A DNA stretch of 64,000 nt, from NCBI GenBank assembly GCA_028289375.1, contig JANQQK010000013.1, positions 17,853 through 81,852 of the forward strand. The letters run 5' to 3'. This DNA comes from Phycisphaerae bacterium. GTDB taxonomy: Bacteria; Planctomycetota; Phycisphaerae; UBA1845. Made by a program: the position numbers and the translations under genes. The notes beneath the pieces are model-generated. The model searched no databases. It was given only the letters and a program-made list of their open reading frames with translations, and was not told where the DNA came from. Positions 25,187 through 35,299 of the stretch are shown one piece after another. Numbering within the stretch: the stretch's first letter is position 1; the number at the start of each line of letters is the position of its first letter.

Positions 25187-26233
25187 TCAGCAGATACGCG
25201 GAAGCTGCTCACCGCTCAACATGTCCACCACACGCGACGAACCGATCGACGTCCGCATCGTCACCATCCCCCGACTCGCCTCACGCACCGCGCCGATGAT
25301 CGCCGCCCCTGAACCATCATCATCGCCTCGCAGCACACTCAGCGCCTGATCCGCCTCCCCTGCCGAAACCACCACCATGAACCGCCCCTCACACGCCACG
25401 TACAGCGGATCAAACCCGAGAAGTTCACAGCCGCTACGCACATCATTCCGTACCGGGACATCGCGTTCTTCAAGCTCGATGTGAACACCAGCCGCGTCTG
25501 CCACTTCATTCAGCGCACTGGCCAATCCCCCGCGCGTCAGATCCCGAAGGCAATGCACCGCGATCCCCGCATCAAGCAGACGCGACACCGCGTCCCACAC
25601 CGGCGCCGAATCACTCTCGATCGTCGTTTCAAACGCCAGCCCCTCCCGCTTCGCCATGATCGCCATGCCATGACGACCGATGTCACCGTTCACCAACACC
25701 ACATCCCCAGGCTCAACGGACTTCGCCCCGATCTTCAAGTCATGCTCAACGAGCCCAATCCCCGCCGTGTTGATGTAAACACCGTCCCCCTTGCCCCGAT
25801 CCACCACCTTCGTATCGCCGGTGACAATCTTCACCCCGACCGCTTCCGCCGCCGCCGACATCGACGCCGTCACACGCTCCAGTTCCGAAATCGCAAACCC
25901 CTCTTCCAACACGAAACCCGCACTGAGGTACAACGGCTTCGCCCCGCTCATGGCCAGATCGTTCACCGTCCCATGCACCGCCAGCGAACCGATGTCACCC
26001 CCGGGAAAGAAAATCGGTTTCACCACGAACGAATCCGTCGTAAACGCCAACCGCACGCCCGCAACATCGAGAACCGCCGAGTCATGCTGTTCCGCCCCGC
26101 CCCCCCCCAGCCGCGACAGAAACACATCCTCAATCAGGCGATGCATCAGCACGCCACCACCACCATGCGCCATCATCACCCGATCATGCGCGTTCAACGG
26201 TGTCGGACACGACATGGCGAATTCGTCGGCCAT
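25187..26233 (-). CDS. hypE: Hydrogenase maturation factor HypE
   Basis: 348 aa. It belongs to the PurM/AIR-synthase fold: N-terminal MMAHGGGGVLMHRLI, ATP-binding D-S-A-V-L and F-T-T-D-S-F-V-V, G-D-T-K-V-V, D-L-T-R-G-G-L-A. The C-terminal tail ends P-R-I-C with Cys348, the residue that receives carbamoyl from HypF and is dehydrated to thiocyanate, the source of the CN ligand of the NiFe centre. The start ATG overlaps the hypD stop (TGATG), indicating translational coupling. Last gene of the hydrogenase/hyp operon. Complete and full-length. Confidence 0.97.
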   Translation of the reverse strand: MADEFAMSCPTPLNAHDRVMMAHGGGGVLMHRLIEDVFLSRLGGGGAEQHDSAVLDVAGVRLAFTTDSFVVKPIFFPGGDIGSLAVHGTVNDLAMSGAKPLYLSAGFVLEEGFAISELERVTASMSAAAEAVGVKIVTGDTKVVDRGKGDGVYINTAGIGLVEHDLKIGAKSVEPGDVVLVNGDIGRHGMAIMAKREGLAFETTIESDSAPVWDAVSRLLDAGIAVHCLRDLTRGGLASALNEVADAAGVHIELEERDVPVRNDVRSGCELLGFDPLYVACEGRFMVVVSAGEADQALSVLRGDDDGSGAAIIGAVREASRGMVTMRTSIGSSRVVDMLSGEQLPRIC

Positions 26234-27354
26234 CAGGATTTGGCTCCCCCGTCACCGGATACCGCCACACCACTGCGACGATAGCGATAGTACGCCGCAC
26301 ACGCCCCCTCCGATGACACCATCGGCGCCCCAAGCGGCTTCTCCGGCGTACACTGGAATCCAAAGGCGGTGCACTCACAAGGCCGCTTCACCCCCTGCAG
26401 GATCAACCCACTGATGCACTCCGCCGGCTCCTCGACGTCGCCACCTTCCAACCCGAAGCGTCGCTCCGCATCGAATGTCTGATACGGCGCGCGCAAACCA
26501 AGCCCGCTCTGCGGAATCGCCCCGATCCCCCGCCACTTTCGCAGCACCACCTCAAACACCTCTTCGATCAACGACTGCGCCGACGCATTCCCCTCCTCCG
26601 CCACCGCCCGCGAATAGGCAATCTCAACCTCCGCCCGACCCGTCTCCAATTGCTGCACACACAGGTACACCCCCTGCAGAATGTCGACCGGCTCGAAACC
26701 CGTCACCACGATCGGAACGCCATACCGCTCCGCGATCGGTCCATATTCGCCGCACCCCATCACCGTGCACACATGCCCCGCCGCCAAGAACCCCTGCACG
26801 CGATTCTCCGATGACGACAGAATCGCCTCCATCGCCGGCGGCACCAGCACATGCGACACCAGCATCGAAAAGTTCTCCACGCCCTTCGCATGGGCATACC
26901 GAACCGCCATCGCATTGGCCGGCGCGGTCGTCTCGAACCCCACCGCGAAAAACACAACCTGCTTGTCCGGATGCTGCTCCGCCAGTTTCACCGCATCCAC
27001 CGGCGCGTAAACGATCCGAACGTCGCCCCCCTCCGACTTGACCGTCAGCAGATCCTTCTCGCTACCCGGCACACGCAACATGTCCCCGAACGAACAGAAA
27101 ATGACGTCTTCCCGCGACGCCAACGCGATGGCTTTGTCGATCAATTCCAACGGCGTCACGCACACCGGACACCCAGGCCCATGAATCAGCGTGATCTCCG
27201 GCGGCAGCAGCGCATCAATCCCGTGCTTGACGATCGAATGCGTCTGCCCGCCGCAAATCTCCATCAGAACGTGCGGCTTGGTCGTGACACGACGAATCGC
27301 CGCAGCCAATCTCTGGGCAGCCTCGCCATCGCGGTACTCATCCAGATACTTCAT
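26233..27354 (-). CDS. hypD: Hydrogenase maturation factor HypD
   Basis: 373 aa, the normal family length. Motifs visible in order: MEICGGQTH (Cys for Fe binding), [17 protein letters not shown], and C-terminal cysteines in V-M-G-C-G-E-Y and the 4Fe-4S set C-I-S-G / C-E-C / F-G-F-Q-C plus E-G-A-C-A-A-Y-Y-R. With HypC it forms the scaffold on which the Fe(CN)2CO unit is built from HypE-thiocyanate. The start overlaps the hypC stop by 4 nt (ATGA). Cytoplasmic. Confidence 0.97.
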   Translation of the reverse strand: MKYLDEYRDGEAAQRLAAAIRRVTTKPHVLMEICGGQTHSIVKHGIDALLPPEITLIHGPGCPVCVTPLELIDKAIALASREDVIFCSFGDMLRVPGSEKDLLTVKSEGGDVRIVYAPVDAVKLAEQHPDKQVVFFAVGFETTAPANAMAVRYAHAKGVENFSMLVSHVLVPPAMEAILSSSENRVQGFLAAGHVCTVMGCGEYGPIAERYGVPIVVTGFEPVDILQGVYLCVQQLETGRAEVEIAYSRAVAEEGNASAQSLIEEVFEVVLRKWRGIGAIPQSGLGLRAPYQTFDAERRFGLEGGDVEEPAECISGLILQGVKRPCECTAFGFQCTPEKPLGAPMVSSEGACAAYYRYRRSGVAVSGDGGAKS

Positions 27355-27605
27355 GGCTCATCCGTTTCCAGCTCAGCCAGTTCCCCCATCTCACGAAGGT
27401 AATCAAACACCTTCTCGGCTTCCGCTTCGTCGATCACGCTCAACGCCATCCCCACATGCACGAGAACATAATGACCAATCGCTGCCTCCGGTACGCACAT
27501 CAGCGACACATCCTTCTGCACGCCGCCGAAGTCGACCTTGCCCTGCCGCAGCAGGTCTTCACCTTCTTCGATGCTGACAATCCTGCCAGGAATCGCTAAA
27601 CACAT
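27351..27605 (-). CDS. hypC: Hydrogenase assembly chaperone HypC
   Basis: 84 aa starting M-C-L-A-I-P-G, with Cys2, the universally conserved residue that carries the Fe unit after removal of Met. An in-frame GTG one codon upstream is unlikely because Cys must be second. The rest shows the small OB-like barrel ([20 protein letters not shown]). The start overlaps the hypF stop (TGATG). It brings the Fe(CN)2CO group from HypD to the large subunit precursor. Confidence 0.96.
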   Translation of the reverse strand: MCLAIPGRIVSIEEGEDLLRQGKVDFGGVQKDVSLMCVPEAAIGHYVLVHVGMALSVIDEAEAEKVFDYLREMGELAELETDEP

Positions 27606-29902
27606 CACGCACGCTCCTTCAGTCGCGCTCGCGCCACCACAGCCTGACCCAACGACACACCACCATCGTTCGTCGGCACCTGTTGATGCCAGTAAGGTTC
27701 AAAACCCGCCTCCTTTAACCGATCGATGGCCGACTCCAGCAGCAGGCGGTTCTGAAAACAACCGCCCGAGAGCACGACCTTCTCCTGATTGTAACACGCC
27801 GCCACCATCAGAATCGCCTCGACAAGCGTATTGTGGAACTTTCGCGCCGTTTCTTCCACCGCCCGCCCCCGACGAACATCCGCCATGATCCCCTCAATCA
27901 ACCCAGCCCAATCGATCACCGCCGGATCGCCACCTCCAGCAGACACCGGATACGCATCGTCCGTCCGCCCCCGCATCGCTGCGAACTCCAGCTCCATCGC
28001 CGCATGCCCCTCATGCGCCACCCGCTGCCGCAGCCCCACCAACGACGCCACCGCATCAAACAACCGCCCGACGCTCGACGTCACCGGACAGTTCAGCCCC
28101 CTCTCAAGCGCCTGCCGCACCACGTGCAACTCCGTTTCCGCGAACGCCTTCACCGTTGGCAGATCGTCGCAATCCCAAACCGCGTCCCCCATCAACGCGT
28201 GCAACAACCCAATCGCACTGCGTCGCGGCTCATGTGACGCCGCATCGCCGCCCGGCAACCCGAATGTCCGCCAATGCGCCACCCGCTCGAATTCCCCCCG
28301 ATCGCAAAGCAGAAACTCCCCGCCCCAAACGGTCCCATCCTCGCCATATCCCGTGCCATCCCACGACACACCCAGCACCCGACCCGTCAACCCATGCTCG
28401 CCCATGCACGATGCGACATGCGCATGATGATGCTGCACGCGAATCAACTCCGCATCCATCGCTTCCGCTCGCCGCGTCGACAAGTAATCCGGATGCAGGT
28501 CGCACGCCACGACATCGACATCGGCGTCATACAATCGCGGCAGATCACCCACCGACCCATCGAACGCCGCCACCGCCTGCTCCGTCACCAGATCACCAAT
28601 ATGCTGCCCGACAAACACCTGCCGCCCCTTCGCCAGCGCCACCGTGTTCTTCTGATGCGCCCCGACGCACAACACCGTCGCACCATCGTCCTCCAACAAG
28701 ACCGGCATCGGCGCATATCCCCGCGCCCGCCGCACCACCATCTCCCGCCCACAAACAACCCGAACCACCGAATCATCCATCGCCCGCACAATCGGTCGAT
28801 CGTGCACCAGAAACGCATCCGCGATTCCCCGCAACCGGGTCACCGCCTCCCGCTCGTCAACACAGATCGGCTCGTCCGACAGATTCCCACTCGTCGCCAC
28901 CACCGCCCCACCCAACTCACGCATCAGCAAGTGATGCAACGGCGTATACGGCAGCATCACACCCAGATACGGATTCCGCGGACTCACCGCATCAGCCACG
29001 TCGTGCGTCACACGGTCATGACGCTCCAGCAACACGATCGGCGACGCCGGCGACGCCAACAATGCGCGCTCAACATCCCCCACATCACACAGCCGATCCG
29101 CCGTGTCCAGCGACGCCACCATGATCGCGAAGGGCTTCTCCTCCCGGTGCTTCCGACGACGCAACTCAGCCACCGCATCCCCATTGGCCGCATCCACAAG
29201 CAACTGAAAACCACCAAGCCCCTTCAGCCCGACGATCCGCCCCGCCCGAATCGCATCCACCGCCGCCATCAGCGCATCATCCCGTTCGCACACAACCGCG
29301 CCATCCGCATCCCACAACGCCAATTGCGGTCCACACGCCGGACACGCATTCGGCTGCGCATGAAACCGCCGATCCCCCGGATCGTCGTACTCCGCCCGAC
29401 AATCCGGACACATCGCAAATTTCTTCATCGAAGTGTTCGCCCGGTCATACGGCAGCGACGCGATGATCGAAAACCGAGGCCCACAATGCGTGCAGTTCGT
29501 AAACGGATAGCGATACCGACGATTCGACGAATCACAAACGTCAGCCAAACAAGCGTCACAGGTGGCCACGTCCGGCAGCACGAACGCAGCCCGCGCTCCC
29601 GACACCGAACTCGCCCGAATCTCAAACGCACTACCCCCGACCGGGTCGATCACATCCGAGGCAACCGACAACACGCTCACCAGCGCGGGACGATCGCCGT
29701 CCAGCCTCCTCTCAAACGCTGCAAGATCACCCTCCGCCCCCTCAACCTCGATGATCACCCCAGCCGGCGTATTCTCCACAAACCCCGACAACGACATCGA
29801 CGTTGCCAGCCGATAGACGAATGGCCGAAACCCGACACCCTGCACGGTACCGCTGACATGAAAACGACGGCGCGAGATCATCACGCCGACAGTCATAACC
29901 AC
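27605..29902 (-). CDS. hypF: Carbamoyltransferase HypF
   Basis: 765 aa, or 758 from the ATG at 29881, just before the first domain. Domain order is complete: acylphosphatase-like (V-Q-G-V-G-F-R-P-F-V, residues ~19-100); two zinc-finger-type C-x-x-C pairs (C-D-A-C-L-A-D-V-C, C-T-H-C, C-P-D-C, C-P-A-C); YrdC-like (R-R-R-K-H-R-E-E-K-P-F-A, S-G-N-L-S-D-E-P); and Kae1-like carbamoyltransferase (H-H-H-A-H-V-A-S-C, S-W-D-G-T-G-Y-G, L-S-G-G-C-F-Q-N). It uses carbamoyl phosphate and ATP to carbamoylate the C-terminal Cys of HypE. Placed between the protease and hypC in the operon. Confidence 0.96.
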   Translation of the reverse strand: MVMTVGVMISRRRFHVSGTVQGVGFRPFVYRLATSMSLSGFVENTPAGVIIEVEGAEGDLAAFERRLDGDRPALVSVLSVASDVIDPVGGSAFEIRASSVSGARAAFVLPDVATCDACLADVCDSSNRRYRYPFTNCTHCGPRFSIIASLPYDRANTSMKKFAMCPDCRAEYDDPGDRRFHAQPNACPACGPQLALWDADGAVVCERDDALMAAVDAIRAGRIVGLKGLGGFQLLVDAANGDAVAELRRRKHREEKPFAIMVASLDTADRLCDVGDVERALLASPASPIVLLERHDRVTHDVADAVSPRNPYLGVMLPYTPLHHLLMRELGGAVVATSGNLSDEPICVDEREAVTRLRGIADAFLVHDRPIVRAMDDSVVRVVCGREMVVRRARGYAPMPVLLEDDGATVLCVGAHQKNTVALAKGRQVFVGQHIGDLVTEQAVAAFDGSVGDLPRLYDADVDVVACDLHPDYLSTRRAEAMDAELIRVQHHHAHVASCMGEHGLTGRVLGVSWDGTGYGEDGTVWGGEFLLCDRGEFERVAHWRTFGLPGGDAASHEPRRSAIGLLHALMGDAVWDCDDLPTVKAFAETELHVVRQALERGLNCPVTSSVGRLFDAVASLVGLRQRVAHEGHAAMELEFAAMRGRTDDAYPVSAGGGDPAVIDWAGLIEGIMADVRRGRAVEETARKFHNTLVEAILMVAACYNQEKVVLSGGCFQNRLLLESAIDRLKEAGFEPYWHQQVPTNDGGVSLGQAVVARARLKERA

Positions 29903-29951
29903 GACAACACCCCCAGATCAAGAGCGTCCGCAGACATGCACGAAATGAAAA

Positions 29952-30452
29952 TCAACGTTCCGACGCAGAAAACGCGAATTCACCAGCGATACGTTCCACC
30001 ACATCATCCACCACGCCGGACACCGCGCTCGACATGACGTCCCCCGCCTCGAACCGCGACCCCTCGATCCCATACACAACCAGCGCGCGCGGCAGCGTCC
30101 CCAGCACCCGCGCCATCTCAATCGCCTCCGCCACGCTGAACGCATGCGTCGAATAGTTGAAAAACGCGCTCGGAATTGGCTCCACATGCGCGTCCAACCG
30201 ATGCACCACCCCCGCCGACGCACCCGACCGCACCGCATCCACGATCACCACGTCATCCTCCGCCCGCCACAACGCCATCAGCGATGCCCCCTCCCCCGAC
30301 GCCTCCGCCACACAGACGCCCCGACACCGATTGCGCAATCGACGCGCCACCACCACCCCCACGGCGTCGTCACACCGATAGACATTGCCCACCCCGATCA
30401 CCAGACGTCGCCCCCCATCAACATCCGGCACGGCTTTCTCGGGCAACGTCAC
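29952..30452 (-). CDS. Hydrogenase maturation protease (HycI/HyaD family)
   Basis: 166 aa. [14 protein letters not shown] is the family signature (usual G-I-G-N-x-x-x-x-D-D-G-x-G) with the Ni-sensing acidic residue. V-I-V-D-A-V-R-S-G gives the second acidic ligand, and the third ligand is probably the His in N-Y-S-T-H-A-F-S. It removes the C-terminal peptide of the large subunit after nickel insertion. The start overlaps the large-subunit stop by 4 nt. The expected cut in the neighbour is after the His of its D-P-C-I-S-C-S-A-H. Confidence 0.92.
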   Translation of the reverse strand: MTLPEKAVPDVDGGRRLVIGVGNVYRCDDAVGVVVARRLRNRCRGVCVAEASGEGASLMALWRAEDDVVIVDAVRSGASAGVVHRLDAHVEPIPSAFFNYSTHAFSVAEAIEMARVLGTLPRALVVYGIEGSRFEAGDVMSSAVSGVVDDVVERIAGEFAFSASER

Positions 30453-31738
30453 GACCGATTCACCTCAAGTTTCAGAAAGTGCGCCGAGCACGAAATGCAT
30501 GGGTCGTAGTTACGGATCGCCTGCTCGCACTCCCACTGCAGTTCGTCATCAGGCCGATCGAGATTCGGCTCCACGTAATGCCACAGATCCTTCTCGATCA
30601 CCTTCTGATTCACCGCCGTCGGCGAGACGATCTTCGCATCCTGAATCAACCCCGCATCATCAATCGTGTAGCGATGATAGCAGATGCCCCGCGGCGCCTC
30701 GGTGCATCCATATCCCGTCCCCGCACGAGGCTCCATCTGCACGAACGGTCGATCCGGTTCCTCATATTCCTCGACAAGCCGAATCGCCTCTTCGCACGCG
30801 AACACCGTCTCCACACCGCGAACGATGATGCTCTGGAACGGATTGCGACAGGTTTCACCCAACCCCGCATCCTTCGCCGCCTCCTTCGCCAGCGGCGTCA
30901 GTTGATCGTAATTGATGCTGTAGCGAGCCAGCGGGCCGACATGACACGTCCCGCCACCGTTCACGTAGGTATGCAGTGCCGTCGAGTGCGGCACGTGCTT
31001 CTCGATCAGAACCGCGTCGTACTCACTGATCGGCACGTCCATGCCATTGTTGGACACGAGTCGACCTTCATTTAGCGGATACTCGTCCGGATGCTTGAGA
31101 CAGACAAACTCATAATCCTGCTCAAACTCCAGGAACGGCAGGCTCGTCACGAACTTCACCATCTTGATCGACGCATCCAGCGCCCACTTCAGATCATCCA
31201 TCATTGCGCGCATTTCCCGGCGCGTCGGCACCCGATAGAAACCGCCAACGCGCACGTTGATCGGATGAATCTCTCGCCCGCCGAGCAACTTCATGACGTC
31301 GTTGCCGATCTTCTTCAACTTCAACGCCATCTTCACCTCATCGGGATGATCCTGTGCCATCGCGATCGCATCCGGATACTTCAGGAAATCCGGCGCATGC
31401 AGCATCGCCATGTGCAGGATGTGGCTCTCGATCCACTCCCCGCAGTACAAAAGCCGCCGCAGGTTGCGAATCGGCGTCGGAACCGTCACTCCGCCGATCA
31501 TCTCCATTGCGTGCACCGCGCCCATCAGGTACGCCACCGGACAGATGCCGCAGATCCGCGCCGTAATGTCCGGCGCTTCGGTGTAGTTCCGCCCGCGCAG
31601 AAAGGCTTCAAAAAAACGCGGAGGTTCGAAGATGCGAAACTTCACGTCGTCAAGCCGCCCGCCCTTGATATCAATCCGCAGCGCACCCTCGCCCTCAACA
31701 CGCGCCAGATAGTCGACATTGATCGTTCTAGTTCGCAT
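30449..31738 (-). CDS. [NiFe]-hydrogenase group 3b large (alpha) subunit
   Basis: 429 aa from the ATG at 31738, which overlaps the small-subunit stop by 11 nt; a longer frame to 31822 lies inside the small subunit and is rejected. N-terminus [10 protein letters not shown], then [15 protein letters not shown], typical of group 3b/3 enzymes. L1 motif R-I-C-G-I-C-P with C63 and C66, L2 motif D-P-C-I-S-C with C414 and C417; these four cysteines hold Ni and Fe. H420 precedes a nine-residue tail that the protease should remove. No signal peptide; cytoplasmic. The enzyme would interconvert H2 and NAD(P)H through the neighbouring subunits and may also reduce sulfur (sulfhydrogenase). Confidence 0.95.
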   Translation of the reverse strand: MRTRTINVDYLARVEGEGALRIDIKGGRLDDVKFRIFEPPRFFEAFLRGRNYTEAPDITARICGICPVAYLMGAVHAMEMIGGVTVPTPIRNLRRLLYCGEWIESHILHMAMLHAPDFLKYPDAIAMAQDHPDEVKMALKLKKIGNDVMKLLGGREIHPINVRVGGFYRVPTRREMRAMMDDLKWALDASIKMVKFVTSLPFLEFEQDYEFVCLKHPDEYPLNEGRLVSNNGMDVPISEYDAVLIEKHVPHSTALHTYVNGGGTCHVGPLARYSINYDQLTPLAKEAAKDAGLGETCRNPFQSIIVRGVETVFACEEAIRLVEEYEEPDRPFVQMEPRAGTGYGCTEAPRGICYHRYTIDDAGLIQDAKIVSPTAVNQKVIEKDLWHYVEPNLDRPDDELQWECEQAIRNYDPCISCSAHFLKLEVNRS

Positions 31739-32516
31739 GACGGATGCTCTCCCGTTCAAAATCGGTCGCACCTGAATTGAACGTCCGCAACGACCGCACC
31801 AGATCCTCCCGACGCACATCAAGCGACGATCGCCACCACTGACTCAGCGACGGCACGTTCGCCGATTCCTTGGGACCGAAGCACGCGTAGCACCCGCGGT
31901 TGTACGACGGACACAACGCATCGCACCCCGCCTGCGTCACCGGTCCGAGACACGGCGTACCCTGCGAGACCATCACGCACGACAGCCCACGTCGCTTGCA
32001 CTCCACACACACGCTGTACGTCGGAATGTTCGGCTTGCGCCCATTCAGAAACGCGTTGATCACTTCGAGAAGCTGATACTGATTGATCGGACAGCCACGC
32101 AGTTCAAAATCAACGCGCACATGGTCACCGATCGGCGTGGATTTCTTCAGCGTGTCGATGTATTGCGGCGCGGCGTACACGATCCGCGTAAACGACTCCA
32201 CATTCGCGAAGTTGCGCAGCGCCTGAATCCCGCCCGACGTCGCACACGCACCAATCGTCACCAGAACCTTCGACTCCCGACGAATCTGGTGAATACGTTC
32301 AGCGTCGTGCGGCGTGGTGATCGAACCTTCCACAAGCGACACATCATACGGACCGTCAACAACCGATTTGGTCGCTTCGGGGAAATACGCGAGTTCCACC
32401 GCTCCCACCACGTCGAGCAGTTCGTCCTCGCAATCCAACAGGCTCAACTGACACCCGTCGCACGACGCGAACTTCCATACCGCCAACTTCGGCTTGACCT
32501 TCGGTTGCATGATCAT
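31728..32516 (-). CDS. [NiFe]-hydrogenase group 3b small (delta) subunit
   Basis: 262 aa. S-C-D-G-C-Q near the N-terminus and [14 protein letters not shown] provide the proximal-cluster cysteines. A Cys-rich C-terminal part ([35 protein letters not shown]) supplies two more 4Fe-4S clusters. No Tat signal, unlike periplasmic uptake enzymes, so it is cytoplasmic. The start overlaps the gamma-subunit stop (ATGA). It passes electrons between the NiFe centre and the gamma/beta subunits. Confidence 0.95.
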   Translation of the reverse strand: MIMQPKVKPKLAVWKFASCDGCQLSLLDCEDELLDVVGAVELAYFPEATKSVVDGPYDVSLVEGSITTPHDAERIHQIRRESKVLVTIGACATSGGIQALRNFANVESFTRIVYAAPQYIDTLKKSTPIGDHVRVDFELRGCPINQYQLLEVINAFLNGRKPNIPTYSVCVECKRRGLSCVMVSQGTPCLGPVTQAGCDALCPSYNRGCYACFGPKESANVPSLSQWWRSSLDVRREDLVRSLRTFNSGATDFERESIRHAN

Positions 32517-33388
32517 AGCTCCCGAATTCCGAACAGGTGTTCAATCTTGTCAAAACGAAACACAGGCCCATCCTTGCAGATGAACGTCGGGCCATACTGG
32601 CAGTGGCCGCAGAATCCCACGGCACACTTCATGTTCCGCTCCATCGACACGTAAATCTGATCAGCGTCCATGCCGCGACGCTGCAACGCCTCAATCGTGA
32701 AACGCATCATCACTTCCGGCCCACACACCATCGCCAACGCCTCATCCGCATCAAAACCCGCCCGCGGAATCAGCGACGTCACCACACCGATCTTCCCGCC
32801 CCAACCCGTCACAGCCCGATCCACCGTCTCGTCAACCTGGATCCGCGACTCCACCGCCGGCGTCAGGATCTCATCGACGAACAGCCGATCGTCCGGCGTG
32901 CGCGCGCCATACAGCAATACGACGTTTCCGTAGGATTCACGATGATGCAGAATCGAGTACAACACAGGCCTCAACGGCGCCAATCCAATCCCGCCCGCCA
33001 CGATGACAACGTCGCGCCCACGCGCTTCTTCGACAGGCCAAACGGTTCCAAACGGACCGCGCAGCCCGATCGTGTCGCCGCGTTTCAGTTGCCACATCGC
33101 GCGTGTGACGGTTCCAACGGCGCGGGTTGTATGCGTGACGATGTCCTGTCGCTCGGAGTCACCACTGATGGAAATCGGAATCTCGCCAACACCATGCACA
33201 TACAACATGTTGAACTGACCCGGTTGAAACCCAAACGCCGTCTCACCGTCACACGCGCACAACTCGAGCGTGAATGTGTCGTGGTTCTCTCTCCGCACCC
33301 GCTCCACCGCGTACCACGACGGCAGCATCGGGTCCGCACCAATCACGCCCATATCACTCGTCATCTCAATGGTGGACATCATACACAT
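32513..33388 (-). CDS. Group 3b hydrogenase gamma subunit, FAD/NAD(P)-binding oxidoreductase
   Basis: 291 aa; ATG 33388 overlaps the preceding gene by 23 nt, and ATG 33364 right after its stop is an alternative start. FAD-binding barrel ([10 protein letters not shown], then E-I-P-I-S-I-S in place of R-x-Y-S), NAD(P)-binding [11 protein letters not shown] and V-C-G-P-E-V-M-M. C-terminal 2Fe-2S site [12 protein letters not shown] followed by F-I-C-K-D-G-P-V-F, as in dihydroorotate-dehydrogenase electron-transfer and sulfhydrogenase gamma subunits. It links NAD(P)H to the hydrogenase iron-sulfur chain. Confidence 0.94.
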   Translation of the reverse strand: MCMMSTIEMTSDMGVIGADPMLPSWYAVERVRRENHDTFTLELCACDGETAFGFQPGQFNMLYVHGVGEIPISISGDSERQDIVTHTTRAVGTVTRAMWQLKRGDTIGLRGPFGTVWPVEEARGRDVVIVAGGIGLAPLRPVLYSILHHRESYGNVVLLYGARTPDDRLFVDEILTPAVESRIQVDETVDRAVTGWGGKIGVVTSLIPRAGFDADEALAMVCGPEVMMRFTIEALQRRGMDADQIYVSMERNMKCAVGFCGHCQYGPTFICKDGPVFRFDKIEHLFGIREL

Positions 33389-33827
33389 CCAGTACTTGAA
33401 GCCGCGTTGCCTGCATTCTCTGCATGACGATCGGGAAAAACCGCTTGATCATCGTGTAGCCAAGTTTCTTGTCTTCATCGAAGCGCTCGCGCAAGGCTGC
33501 CGCATCAAATGCAGTCGTCGCCGTCGGCATCGTCGCCTGCGCATCGAAGTTCCACAGGTAAGGATCAACCAGCCACGACCAGCCCAGCACGTCACCCTCA
33601 TTGACCGTTTGAATGGTCACCGGGCCACGCTCCGGCACGAAGATCTCAACCGCCACCGCGCCTTCGGTAATGAGATAGAATTTTTCCGCCGCGTCTCCTG
33701 CATGAAATACCAACTCCCGCGCCGCAAACATCTCCGTCGTCACAAGACCCGAAAGAAAATCCAGATCCTTCACGGACAGTCCGGCGAAAACGGGATGGTC
33801 ACGCCAATGTTCACGCATCGCATTCAC
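33366..33827 (-). CDS. Cyclic-nucleotide-binding-domain protein inside the hydrogenase operon
   Basis: 153 aa from a GTG at 33827, chosen because AAGGAG lies 7 nt upstream; ATG 33818 is also possible. A single cNMP-binding beta-roll: [37 protein letters not shown], then G-D-V-L-G-W-S-W-L. The phosphate cassette is poor: there is no clear G-E-L-A-x-R, so nucleotide binding is uncertain. No helix-turn-helix follows, only a short helical tail with basic residues, so it is not a CRP-type DNA-binding regulator. It sits between beta and gamma, as in many bacterial group 3b operons I know of. Probably an allosteric or assembly subunit of the enzyme. Confidence 0.88.
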   Translation of the reverse strand: MNAMREHWRDHPVFAGLSVKDLDFLSGLVTTEMFAARELVFHAGDAAEKFYLITEGAVAVEIFVPERGPVTIQTVNEGDVLGWSWLVDPYLWNFDAQATMPTATTAFDAAALRERFDEDKKLGYTMIKRFFPIVMQRMQATRLQVLDVYDVHH

Positions 33828-33843
33828 GTCAAGTCTCCTTCCG

Positions 33844-34992
33844 TCACACGTACCGCTTCGCCGGATGCTCGCTCTCGCGGATCGCAGCAACCTCTTCAGT
33901 CAGATCGATCCCCACCGGACACCAGCTGATGCACCGCCCGCAACCCACGCAACCGATCACGCCGAACTGATCTTGCCACGTCGCCAGCTTGTGTGTCAGC
34001 CACTGCCGATACTGCGAACTAATCGACGGTCGCACACTGCCGCCCACCAGGTAGGAAAAGTCCGACGTAAAGCACGAGTCCCACTTTCGCCACCGCTCGG
34101 CATGATCACCGCTGAGGTCCGTCACGTCCTCGACCGTCGAGCAGAAACACGTCGGACACACCATCGTGCAGTTCGCACAACTCAGGCATCGCTCCGACAC
34201 TTCCTCCCACCGCGGCGACTCGTAGTTCCGCGTCAACAACCGATGCACATCATCGGTCCGCATCGCACGCGTCATCCCCTGGCGAGCCGTCTCATTGATC
34301 ATCGCCCGACGCACCCGATCGTCCTCGGTCGACTCACGATGCGGCACCGCGTCAAGCATCGTCGCGCCCAGTTCCGTACCGGTCTCGACGATGAATTCAT
34401 GAATCCCCCCGCCAATCACCTCAGTCATCGCAAGGTCGAATCCCGATCGCGCCGCCGGACCCGTCCCCATCGACCCGCAGAAGCACGTCGCCGCAGGCTC
34501 GTTGCAATGCACCGCCACGATGAAGAGGTTCTCCCGACGGCGCTTGTACTGCTCATCCACGAATGGACCGTCCACAAAGACCTTGTCCTGAATCGCCATC
34601 GCAGCCAGCTCGCATCCCCGTACCCCGATCAACGCCCGCTTCTGCACATCGGCTGCAGGCGCCTCCATGTCCGGTTTGCCACCGTTTCGCTGAACCTGAT
34701 AGAGCTTTTGAACCGGCGGAAACAGCTCCCGTTTCCACGAGTGAGGCCCCACCACATAACCAAACACCGCACCGTCCCCCCGCTCATGCAGGCGATACCG
34801 CCCAGGCTCCTGCTCATCCTTAAGCCCCACCGGCATGTCGCGCGTCGAGGAAATCTCGTCATACACCACCGACGCATCCCGCACCCGAGGCCCAATCAGC
34901 AGATAGCCTTCAGAAACCAGCACTTCAAAGAGCCGATCAAGCCCGTCACGGTCAATCACATTCATGTTGGTATTCGATTCGGAAATGCTCAT
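33844..34992 (-). CDS. Group 3b hydrogenase beta subunit, 4Fe-4S dicluster protein
   Basis: 382 aa from the ATG at 34992. A longer frame to 35346 runs through the promoter region and is unlikely. The N-terminal ~250 residues form the HydB-type domain with R-G-C-E-L-A-A-M and [11 protein letters not shown]. The C-terminal part has two ferredoxin-type clusters, [12 protein letters not shown] and [12 protein letters not shown]. It transfers electrons between gamma and small subunits. First gene of the ten-gene operon; the sigma-54-type promoter lies 91-106 bp upstream. Confidence 0.93.
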   Translation of the reverse strand: MSISESNTNMNVIDRDGLDRLFEVLVSEGYLLIGPRVRDASVVYDEISSTRDMPVGLKDEQEPGRYRLHERGDGAVFGYVVGPHSWKRELFPPVQKLYQVQRNGGKPDMEAPAADVQKRALIGVRGCELAAMAIQDKVFVDGPFVDEQYKRRRENLFIVAVHCNEPAATCFCGSMGTGPAARSGFDLAMTEVIGGGIHEFIVETGTELGATMLDAVPHRESTEDDRVRRAMINETARQGMTRAMRTDDVHRLLTRNYESPRWEEVSERCLSCANCTMVCPTCFCSTVEDVTDLSGDHAERWRKWDSCFTSDFSYLVGGSVRPSISSQYRQWLTHKLATWQDQFGVIGCVGCGRCISWCPVGIDLTEEVAAIRESEHPAKRYV

Positions 34993-35082
34993 GCAGCACC
35001 AGCCCTTCTCCGCGTCTCGACACAACAGAAAGCGTGTCGACGAGGACCATCGAATCCCGGCCGGTATTGACCAGTTCCCTGT

Positions 35083-35098
35083 CGCAAGAACCATGCCA
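35083..35098 (-). promoter_or_regulatory. Sigma-54 (-24/-12) promoter for the hydrogenase operon
   Basis: Reading the minus strand from 35098: TGGCATG-GTTC-TTGCG. Against the consensus TGGCACG-N4-TTGCW it keeps the invariant GG and GC at the correct 10-bp spacing and differs at two positions. The predicted start is near 35073, giving an ~80-nt leader to the ATG at 34992. Sigma-54 control of hydrogenase genes is well known in other phyla. A binding site for the activator was not identified. Confidence 0.68.
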
Positions 35099-35247
35099 AA
35101 CCCCACCCGACTCGCGGCCCCAAATGCCATTCTGGATTCGTCCAATTCGCGCGCGCGTGTCATTTCGCCAAACCACGGAGTCTTTTGCCCCACGCCCGGG
35201 AATCCCCAACGCGCACCCAGCCTTAATCCCGCAAATACCAGTCTGAT

Positions 35248-35263
35248 TGGCATGAGGCGTGCA
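35248..35263 (+). promoter_or_regulatory. Sigma-54 (-24/-12) promoter for the cytidylate-kinase-like gene
   Basis: TGGCATG-AGGC-GTGCA, with GG and GC 10 bp apart and two differences from consensus. It lies 36 bp before the ATG at 35300, leaving room for the AAGGAGG ribosome site in between. It faces away from the hydrogenase promoter 150 bp to the left, so both could be activated from one enhancer in 35100-35247. Confidence 0.6.
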
Positions 35264-35299
35264 CGTCTTTTGTTGAAAACCTCGAAGGAGGGCCAAATC

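Noticed and set aside
28274..30037. A 587-codon plus-strand open frame opposite hypF, and similar long frames at 19877-21493 and 33865-35070.
   Set aside because: They are mirror frames of high-GC genes; translations are R/H/P-rich, without ribosome sites or domains, while the other strand encodes full-length known proteins.
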